Assembly: GCF_000802225.1 (NCBI RefSeq)
Contig: NZ_JTDI01000001.1
Location: 806,001-870,000 of the forward strand
Origin: Novosphingobium malaysiense
GTDB lineage: Bacteria; Pseudomonadota; Alphaproteobacteria; Sphingomonadales; Sphingomonadaceae
DNA length: 64,000 nt
Direction of reading: 5' to 3'
Below are positions 8,542-14,911 of this stretch, in pieces (position 1 is the stretch's first letter; each line of letters begins with the position of its first letter). The notes beneath the pieces were generated by a model. That model made no database searches, was not told the origin of the DNA, and was given only the letters and a program-made list of their open reading frames with translations. The translations under genes and the position numbers were made by a program.

Positions 8542-9450
8542 GTGAAGGGTGTTTTCGAGATCAGCGGCAATTCGCGCTACGACGACCTCATCACAGAGAG
8601 GTATCATTTCCCCTCGCAATATCTTCCTCAAGCCCGCCAGCTTGAAAACGACTGGATCCTTTACCGCGAAACCCGCGTATCGGGCGGCCGGATGGCCTAC
8701 ATCGCGACTGCCTTCGTTGAGCGGATCGATCCAGATGAGGCCGATCCAACCCATTACTACGCACGCGTCAGGGACTATCTACCCTTCGATGATGTGGTCT
8801 CCTACCGCGATAAGGACGGACGCTTTGCCGAACGCTTCCTGCGCGAGATGGCCCGTCCTGGCGATGCCGGAAGGACGCTGCGCGGCAATTCGGTGCGCAC
8901 GCTCGATGACGATGATTTCGTCGCCATCGTCAATCAGGGCCTGAGCGAGACACTCGACCCGGACAACCGGATCAGGCTCGAGCTCGACGAGCGGTACATC
9001 GACGATGCAACCGCCGCGCTCCTTGCCGATGATTTTGGCGAACGCCGGATCGAGCAGATCCTGGTGAACAAGAAAATCCGTGCCGCCAGTTTCCGCAATC
9101 AGGTTCTCGACGCTTATGACAGCACCTGCGCCGTCACGGGATTGCGGATCATCAATGGTGGCGGGAAAGCGGAGGCACAGGCGGCCCATATCTGGTCTGT
9201 CGCCGATGGCGGACCCGACGTCGTACCCAACGGCGTGGCACTCTCGGCTACGGCCCATTGGCTGTTCGACCGACATCTCATCACATTCGACGATAACCTG
9301 TGCCTGCTCGTATCGCACAACAAGGTGCCGTCCGACCTGTTGAAGCTCTTCCCGCCTTCAGGACAGAAGATCAGGCTTCCGGTCGATCCGAGGGATCACC
9401 CCCGTCCGGACTTCGTTGCCAAGCATCGCGCGCGTTTTGCGGGGTTCTGA
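8542..9450 (+). CDS. HNH endonuclease (HNH_2 type)
   Basis: About 302 residues. The C-terminal third carries an HNH nuclease module: FRNQVLDAYDSTCAVTGL, then AQAAHIWSV, then NGVALSATAHWLFDRHLITF, giving the C..G, AAH and N/H positions expected of PF13391. The N-terminal two thirds (YHFPSQYL, then NDWILYRETR, then YIATAFV) resemble the reader-like domain paired with HNH in presumed modification-dependent restriction enzymes. I chose the GTG at 8542, preceded by GGAG; an ATG at 8509 is the alternative. It opens the cargo block after traI and may be a defence nuclease; that role is inference. Confidence 0.85.
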   Translation: MKGVFEISGNSRYDDLITERYHFPSQYLPQARQLENDWILYRETRVSGGRMAYIATAFVERIDPDEADPTHYYARVRDYLPFDDVVSYRDKDGRFAERFLREMARPGDAGRTLRGNSVRTLDDDDFVAIVNQGLSETLDPDNRIRLELDERYIDDATAALLADDFGERRIEQILVNKKIRAASFRNQVLDAYDSTCAVTGLRIINGGGKAEAQAAHIWSVADGGPDVVPNGVALSATAHWLFDRHLITFDDNLCLLVSHNKVPSDLLKLFPPSGQKIRLPVDPRDHPRPDFVAKHRARFAGF

Positions 9451-9460
9451 TCCGGTAGGA

Positions 9461-10096
9461 TCAGACCGCGCGCCCGAACCAGATGACACGGCCGACCACC
9501 TGAATCTCGGACCGGTCGACATCGTCCCAGCTGGGATAGGCCGAATTGTCGCTGCTAATCGTGATCTTGCGGCCACCTGGCTTGAGCGTCACGCGCTTGA
9601 CCACCAGCGCATCGTCGGCGCGCAGGACGTAGATGCCGTCACGTAGCCGCGAACCCTGGTCCGACGCATCGACGAGCACTTCGTCGCCATCGCTGAGTGT
9701 CGGCTCCATGGAGTCGCCCAAGACGTGGATGATTGAAAGGCTGGCACTCTTTGCTCTGGTGAGCCGGGCAAGCCAGCGTTCGTCGAAACCAAAGCGGGTA
9801 TGGGCGGTCTCGCTTTCGGCAATCGCTCCGAAGCCCGCCGATGCATCGACATTAAGTACGGGTATTTCGATCAACCCGTCGCGCATGGGCGCGGGCGGTC
9901 CGCCAAGAACTTGCTCATCGACCCCGAAGAAGCTGGCAAGCGTGCGCCGGTCATCATCGTCCAGCTTGCGCGGTGAGCCACGCTTGATGAATTGCTGAAT
10001 ATAGGACGAGTTTCGTCCGATCATCCGCGAGATCGAGGAATATCCGAGCCGACGCTGCTGGATCAGACGATCGAGCTCCTCTCTGACGTGTTCCAT
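9461..10096 (-). CDS. S24 (LexA/CI-like) repressor with autocleavage domain
   Basis: A 211-residue regulator. The N-terminal helix-turn-helix includes YSSISRMIGRNSSYIQQFIKRG. The C-terminal S24 domain has the serine in GDSMEPT (S129), the lysine in VVKRV (K167) and an Ala-Gly pair in DASAGFG (87-88) that fits a self-cleavage site. Such repressors are inactivated during the SOS response and often control mobile elements. It is transcribed divergently from the small gene at 10209, and the 112 bases between them contain inverted repeats likely to be operators. Confidence 0.9.
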   Translation of the reverse strand: MEHVREELDRLIQQRRLGYSSISRMIGRNSSYIQQFIKRGSPRKLDDDDRRTLASFFGVDEQVLGGPPAPMRDGLIEIPVLNVDASAGFGAIAESETAHTRFGFDERWLARLTRAKSASLSIIHVLGDSMEPTLSDGDEVLVDASDQGSRLRDGIYVLRADDALVVKRVTLKPGGRKITISSDNSAYPSWDDVDRSEIQVVGRVIWFGRAV

Positions 10097-10208
10097 CGTG
10101 TCGTTCCTTCTGACGGTCTCAGGAGAGAAGGAAATCTCCTAGACTCGATGGAACCTTCCTACTAAGAACATAACAGGAACACAAGTGTTGAGTGAGTCGA
10201 GGAAGGCC
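10097..10208. promoter_or_regulatory. Divergent promoter/operator region of the S24 repressor
   Basis: The spacer between the repressor and the small plus-strand gene has a perfect AGGAGA/TCTCCT repeat with 8 bases between the arms (10121-10140). It also has several TTCCT/AGGAA blocks, including GTTCCTTC near 10113 and GGAACCTTCC near 10150. The latter resemble the motifs in the traA control region around 32680 and 32900. Confidence 0.45.
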
Positions 10209-10436
10209 ATGAAATTGCTGGATCGCATTGAGCGTCATCTGAAAGAATCGCACATGTCAGCGACACGGTTCGGCCGCCGTGCTGTTGGCGATCCGCGCTT
10301 CGTGCTTGATCTGAGGGCTGGCCGGAGGCCGCGTAGAAGAACCGCCGAAAAGGTGGAACGCTACTTAGCAAATTGCGACAGCGTGCCTTGCCCCGCGCCC
10401 AAATTGGAAATAGAACATATCAAGAACATACAGTGA
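10209..10436 (+). CDS. Small DNA-binding-like protein
   Basis: A 75-residue, strongly basic protein: LLDRIERHLKESHMSATRFGRRAVGDPRFVLDLR, then a Gly/Arg-rich stretch and TAEKVERYL. This looks like a minimal helix-turn-helix related to small Cro-like proteins. The ATG at 10209 has GAGGAAGG just upstream; a GTG at 10185 is in frame but lacks one. It is divergent from the S24 repressor and lies 73 bases before the methyltransferase, so it could act with the repressor or as a controller of the restriction-modification genes. Neither role is shown by the sequence. Confidence 0.62.
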   Translation: MKLLDRIERHLKESHMSATRFGRRAVGDPRFVLDLRAGRRPRRRTAEKVERYLANCDSVPCPAPKLEIEHIKNIQ

Positions 10437-10509
10437 TCCGCCGAAAACGTCACGGAAGGGGTTGTTCGAGCGGAACGAGTCAAGCAGAAGATCAGAAAGG
10501 GGATGGCGC

Positions 10510-12153
10510 GTGGACACTCAATCAAATCGGAAGGCACGCGGCGCGTTCTTCACGCCTGCCGAGATTTCCCGCTACCTAGCTCAATGGGCCATCCAGTCCG
10601 CCAATGATGTCGTGCTTGAGCCATCGTGCGGCGAAGCGAGCTTTCTGCTTGCCGCTGGCGAGCGGTTGCGCGCACTCGATGCTCGCCCGCTGATCTGGTC
10701 GAGCCAGCTTCACGGTGTCGAGATTCACGAGGACTCGGCGATCGCGGCTCAGGCGCTCTTGCGGGATGCTGGATTCGATGCGTCCGTCACGGTGTCCGAC
10801 TTTTTCGACTTCGACGACCGCCAAAAGTTCGACGCCATAGTCGGCAATCCGCCATTCGTTCGATACCAGCAGTTTTCCGGTGCGGCGCGAACCAAGAGCC
10901 TCGAGGCTGCGCTAGCGCAAGGCGTTCGCCTGTCCGGCCTCGCAAGTTCCTGGGCCGGGTTCGTTGTCAAGGCGGCACAGCATCTTTCAGCAGACGGTAG
11001 GCTCGCACTCGTCTTGCCTGCTGAGCTGCTGTCGGTCAGCTATGCTGCCGAGGTCCGCAATTTCCTGCTGCGACGCTTCGCGCGCGTTCGGCTGATCATG
11101 TTTGAGCAGCGCGTCTTTCCCGAAGTTTTGGAAGAGGTCGTACTGCTGCTTGCTGAAGGCACTGGCGGCGCGCAGTGCTTTGAGGTCTATCAGACGCGCG
11201 ATGCGCAATCGCTTAAGGCGGTCGATCTCGCGGACTGGACAGAGCATGAGCCAGCGGAAGGCGAGAAGTGGACACCCGCCCTTGTCGCCAAGAGCGCCTT
11301 CGCAACGTATCGCGAGGTTGCCGCCCGTTATTTCGAAGAGCTAGGCGTTTGGGGTCGCACCTACCTTGGCGCCGTGACCGGCAACAACAAGTACTTCACC
11401 CTCACGGCGGACGACGTGCGTAAGCATGGCCTGACTCAAGCCGACGTGACGGCAATCTCACCGCCGGGATCGCGACACATGCGCGGCCTGACGCTGACAG
11501 AGGCGGCATGGAAGAAACTGCTGCGCGACGGTTCGCGGGCGCTCCTGTTCTATCCGGGCGAGAAGCCGTCTGCTGCTGCATTGCGCTACATTCGCGCGGG
11601 CGAGAAGGCGAATGTGTCGGACGCATACAAGTGCCGCGTTCGCTCGCCGTGGTGGCGGGTGCCGCTGGTCGAGCAACCTGACCTGTTCCTGACTTACATG
11701 AACCATGATCGCCCGCGCCTCGTCACCAACACTGCGAAGGCGCAGATACTCAATTCGATCTATGGGGTGCGGCTCATGGACGGTCGCCGCAGCATCGGTC
11801 GCGATCTGCTGCCTGTGGCGAGCCTGAACAGCGTGACACTGCTCGGGGCAGAAATCGTCGGTCGTGCCTATGGCGGTGGCTTGCTCAAGATGGAGCCGCG
11901 CGAGGCTGACCTATTGCCAGTGCCGTCGCTCGATCACATCAAGTCGGTCGAGACGGAACTTCGCGCAATCAAGCCGCAACTCGCGAAGCATCTTCGGAAT
12001 GGTGACGTAGAAGCAGCCGTGCAGTCTGTTGATGCCATACTATTGGCAGAAGTGGCGAACAGTGATCTAAAGGCCCTTCGTGCAGCGCGCGACGTGTTGT
12101 TTCAGCGTCGCCGCGCGAGGGGGAAAAATGGCGAGGATAGACGATCTTCTTAA
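10510..12153 (+). CDS. N6-adenine DNA methyltransferase of a restriction-modification system
   Basis: About 547 residues. It has the AdoMet-binding motif VVLEPSCGEASFL near residue 37 and the catalytic NPPF tetrapeptide near residue 113 (FDAIVGNPPFVRYQQF), typical of N6-adenine methyltransferases. FFTPAEISRYLAQW at the start is the FTP motif X of the gamma class. The C-terminal half probably holds the target-recognition domain. The GTG at 10510 follows an AAAGGGGA ribosome-binding site. Its 3' end overlaps the endonuclease start by 26 bases, the tight coupling expected of a restriction-modification pair. The recognition sequence cannot be read from the protein. Confidence 0.9.
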   Translation: MDTQSNRKARGAFFTPAEISRYLAQWAIQSANDVVLEPSCGEASFLLAAGERLRALDARPLIWSSQLHGVEIHEDSAIAAQALLRDAGFDASVTVSDFFDFDDRQKFDAIVGNPPFVRYQQFSGAARTKSLEAALAQGVRLSGLASSWAGFVVKAAQHLSADGRLALVLPAELLSVSYAAEVRNFLLRRFARVRLIMFEQRVFPEVLEEVVLLLAEGTGGAQCFEVYQTRDAQSLKAVDLADWTEHEPAEGEKWTPALVAKSAFATYREVAARYFEELGVWGRTYLGAVTGNNKYFTLTADDVRKHGLTQADVTAISPPGSRHMRGLTLTEAAWKKLLRDGSRALLFYPGEKPSAAALRYIRAGEKANVSDAYKCRVRSPWWRVPLVEQPDLFLTYMNHDRPRLVTNTAKAQILNSIYGVRLMDGRRSIGRDLLPVASLNSVTLLGAEIVGRAYGGGLLKMEPREADLLPVPSLDHIKSVETELRAIKPQLAKHLRNGDVEAAVQSVDAILLAEVANSDLKALRAARDVLFQRRRARGKNGEDRRSS

Positions 12154-12865
12154 GGCGGCATTGATCGAGGCTGGCGACAAGCCCGCCGACACGGCGAAGT
12201 CGGACGAGAAGAAGGCCTACAGCGAGAAGATTTCCGCCAACATCGCCCTCGCCGTGGCAGAAGAATTGCGACAGCGGGGCATGAGCGAGGCCCGTCCCGC
12301 ACCTCCCGGAGAGCTGGGAGGCTCTGGCGCAGAACGTCGGATGGCTGGTGGTATCGGCGCCAAGAAGGTCGATGTGACGTGGTCGACGGAAGAAAGCGGG
12401 TTGATCCTCGGCATCTCGATCAAGTCGATCAACTTCAAGGACAACCGAACAAAGAACTATCAGAAGAATTTGACCAACCGGCGCGGCGATATGCTGATCG
12501 AGGCCGTCACGCTGCATCGCCGCTTTCCGTATGCCGTTCTCGGCGGCCTGTTCATCTTCGATGCCGGTGCGGCAACGGACAACACGCCCAAGCGGCGCTC
12601 GACGTTCGAGAACGCGCATTCGCGCTTCCGGTTATTCACCGGCCGCGACGATCCGGCTGGCCGAGATGAGCAGTACGAAGCCTTCTATTTCATGCTTCTC
12701 GATGCCTCGTCGCGGCATGCCAACTACACACTCTATCGTGTCGGCAAACATGATGAAAAGATCGAATTCCATGATATGATTTGCGAACTTGTTGAACGGG
12801 TGGCGGTGAGAAACCCCGATTTTTACGAGTACGACGATGGCAGTTTGAGAAGCGTCAATTCTTAG
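12128..12865 (+). CDS. Putative type II restriction endonuclease
   Basis: A 245-residue protein. GIGAKKVDVTWS followed by LGISIKSINF gives the D...(S)xK spacing of a PD-(D/E)xK nuclease core (D82 and K99), followed by DNRTKNYQKNLTNRRGDML. Families with this stretch are annotated as restriction endonucleases next to N6-adenine methyltransferases, and that is the context here, with the gene overlapping the methylase. The ATG at 12128 has GAGGGGGAAAA upstream. Its stop is close to the end of the convergent hipA. The nuclease assignment is strong by context and moderate by motif. Confidence 0.78.
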   Translation: MARIDDLLKAALIEAGDKPADTAKSDEKKAYSEKISANIALAVAEELRQRGMSEARPAPPGELGGSGAERRMAGGIGAKKVDVTWSTEESGLILGISIKSINFKDNRTKNYQKNLTNRRGDMLIEAVTLHRRFPYAVLGGLFIFDAGAATDNTPKRRSTFENAHSRFRLFTGRDDPAGRDEQYEAFYFMLLDASSRHANYTLYRVGKHDEKIEFHDMICELVERVAVRNPDFYEYDDGSLRSVNS

Positions 12866-12891
12866 GAACGCAGCTACCGTTTCACAGTGCT

Positions 12892-14202
12892 TTACTGCAA
12901 AGGGATTAGATTATCTCGAAATCCATTGCGCGCCTTGACTGATATCCCTTGAGGTACTCCAGCCTCCAGCGCAAATTGCTCCCACTTGGATAGCGCCAAG
13001 CGGAAGTCGCCGATTATCGATTTTATTTCGCTTGCTTTCAGGTCGGCGAACTTTCCAAATTCCAGCAGATCGTCAAACTCAAAGCCGTCCGTTTTGCCGG
13101 CCAGAGACATCTGATGCTCGTTGGTCCAGTCCCCGTCAGGATTGTAGGCGTAGACGACATCGAAAGCGGGCGAGAGGCTCCAGCGACCAGAGCTATCCAT
13201 GAGGAAGGCGATGTTCTTGGTGTGGTCGTCCTGGTTGCGAATGAAGACATTGAGCAGCGCGCGGCGCACCTGCTCCTTGATCGCTTCGCGTCCGAGGCCG
13301 AGCATGCGGATGGTTTCGATCGCCTGCTCGTAGCTATATGCCCGAGCGAGGTTGAAATCGAAATGGCGCATCGCGCAAAGCGACTGCATGTGGAGCTTCT
13401 TGCCGTCAGGGGTGCGATCGAAGCGCTGGGTCATGAAATGTGCCCGCCCGCCTTCTTCGTGCAGGCGAGAGCGAGCCATGTTGATGCCAGCCTCTCGGGC
13501 TAGCAGGTAGCAAGCGTATTCAAGGCGGCCGAAGCCCATCGGGTCGGCGAGTTCCTTGTCAGCATTGCCCGACACGCCGTCGAACTTGACCAGCCATTGC
13601 GTATAGCCGGGCCCTGCAGTCAGCTGCCCTGAATGGAATTCTCCGGTCGCCTCGTCCCAGGCGAGGACGGCCTTGGCCCGGGCACCTCCAGCAGAGGTTC
13701 CGACGCGCAGGATCTCCTGGAGTGCGCGGTGGTCATCCTCTCCCTTGAGCACACCGGCCAGTTCTTCGCGCGCGGCAATGACCCTGTTGGCGAGCTCGAC
13801 AAGCGGCGCGATATCGACCGGCTGGCCCTGTTCGCGGCGCTCGCCGGTGGCAGGTTCGAATTCGAGCGCGCCCATGCCTCTGCGGCCGGTGTAACAAAGG
13901 CGCTCGACCGGATCGAAGCTGTCGGCTGTGCGGCCCTGCTCGGCAAGCCAACGGTTGATCAGGGCGTTACCAAACTTGTCGGGCAGGCTATCGGCCAGCA
14001 TACCCGGAAGCCCTTTGAAGGTCTCGTAATTCAGCGCGGGAAAGTCGTAGACGCCCCTTCGCAGGGGCATTGTGAGCGGGGCGACTTCGATACCGCTGCG
14101 GCTGAATTCCGGAGTGTATTCGAAAACCCCGACATCGCGATCCTCGTCCCACAGGACGGCGCCGATCTGACGACCCCAGAGATTGACTACGGCACGCGTC
14201 AT
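12892..14202 (-). CDS. hipA: HipA-type serine/threonine kinase toxin
   Basis: A 436-residue kinase, the usual HipA length. Visible features are the N-terminal subdomain (LWGRQIGAVLW, then LPDKFGNALINRWL), the flexible loop GTSAGGARAK with S170 at the position of the inhibitory autophosphorylation site, the catalytic NQDDHTKN (about 323-330) and the metal-binding SPAFDV (D348). HipA phosphorylates glutamyl-tRNA synthetase in E. coli and causes dormancy; this homologue's target is unknown. Its start overlaps the antitoxin stop by four bases. Confidence 0.93.
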   Translation of the reverse strand: MTRAVVNLWGRQIGAVLWDEDRDVGVFEYTPEFSRSGIEVAPLTMPLRRGVYDFPALNYETFKGLPGMLADSLPDKFGNALINRWLAEQGRTADSFDPVERLCYTGRRGMGALEFEPATGERREQGQPVDIAPLVELANRVIAAREELAGVLKGEDDHRALQEILRVGTSAGGARAKAVLAWDEATGEFHSGQLTAGPGYTQWLVKFDGVSGNADKELADPMGFGRLEYACYLLAREAGINMARSRLHEEGGRAHFMTQRFDRTPDGKKLHMQSLCAMRHFDFNLARAYSYEQAIETIRMLGLGREAIKEQVRRALLNVFIRNQDDHTKNIAFLMDSSGRWSLSPAFDVVYAYNPDGDWTNEHQMSLAGKTDGFEFDDLLEFGKFADLKASEIKSIIGDFRLALSKWEQFALEAGVPQGISVKARNGFRDNLIPLQ

Positions 14203-14558
14203 GGGGCCTCGTCACCCCAGCTCCATTCCTCGCCAGCCTCACCTTCAGAAGACTTGCGCACCCTTTGCCGCGCCTTGCCGGTGTCGGACCGGGGATCGAG
14301 CGGGCTCAGCTTGGCGTCCGGCATGACATCCAGCAGGCGGTCTTCAATTTCGAGCGCACGCATTATCCTTGCGAGGCTATCGATGGTCCCGCCATTACCG
14401 GCTTCCAGGCGGGCGAGCGTTGAACGCGAGATACCTGCCATTTCCGCAAGCTCGGCCTGCTTGAGATTGCGTGATATGCGATATGCTTCGATCTGCTTCC
14501 CGAGGTCGGATAGCAGCACCGAGAGCGGGCGCAGAGCTGGTGAATCATAATGTGGCAT
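14199..14558 (-). CDS. hipB: HipB-type XRE antitoxin
   Basis: A 119-residue helix-turn-helix protein: LGKQIEAYRISRNLKQAELAEMAGISRSTLARLEAG is a clear XRE domain (about residues 19-55). The polar tail may contact HipA. HipB neutralises HipA and represses the pair. The four-base overlap with hipA couples the two. The GAGA/TCTC repeat within 20 bases upstream is a plausible autoregulatory operator. Confidence 0.92.
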   Translation of the reverse strand: MPHYDSPALRPLSVLLSDLGKQIEAYRISRNLKQAELAEMAGISRSTLARLEAGNGGTIDSLARIMRALEIEDRLLDVMPDAKLSPLDPRSDTGKARQRVRKSSEGEAGEEWSWGDEAP

Positions 14559-14707
14559 TATCGAGACATTATCTCAAATATGGAGCGTTGTGTAGCGATT
14601 TTGCGTCTTTACATGAAGTCACTTAATGTGTCAATATCAAGACGTAAATTGGCTTATCACCGATAATGCATCAAATTTGCTACTTTATATAGGTCGGAGT
14701 GATGGAA
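14559..14707. promoter_or_regulatory. Divergent AT-rich promoter region between hipB and a small membrane-protein gene
   Basis: This spacer is clearly AT-richer than the flanks. GAGA and TCTC five bases apart (14563-14575) sit directly before hipB and could be its operator. AT-rich stretches around 14620-14695 could carry the promoter of the plus-strand gene at 14708. No other gene is seen. Confidence 0.45.
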
Positions 14708-14911
14708 ATGGATGACGAGAAGGAGCAAAGCGACCAGACGGACTGGAAGGGCATACGAGAGATCGACCGTGCCATCTCCGAAAATCGGCGCATGGAATAC
14801 AGCTGGAAGAAGGCTCTAGCAGATCCTTGGGAACGACGTGGACTCTGGCTACTTGGGCTGGTCGTCGTCGCATTTGCGGTGTTCGTCATCCTGCAGGATT
14901 TCGTGCTGTAG
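14708..14911 (+). CDS. Small single-pass membrane protein
   Basis: About 67 residues: an acidic, charged N-terminal half (DDEKEQSDQTDWKGIREIDRA), then WERRG and a single membrane helix LWLLGLVVVAFAVFVIL near the end. The sequence predicts a tail-anchored topology. The ATG at 14708 has GGAG nine bases upstream; starts at 14702 and 14699 are in frame. It is divergent from hipB and its stop abuts the end of convergent traG. I do not recognise a family; surface-exclusion or transfer-accessory roles are possible but unsupported. Confidence 0.62.
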   Translation: MDDEKEQSDQTDWKGIREIDRAISENRRMEYSWKKALADPWERRGLWLLGLVVVAFAVFVILQDFVL

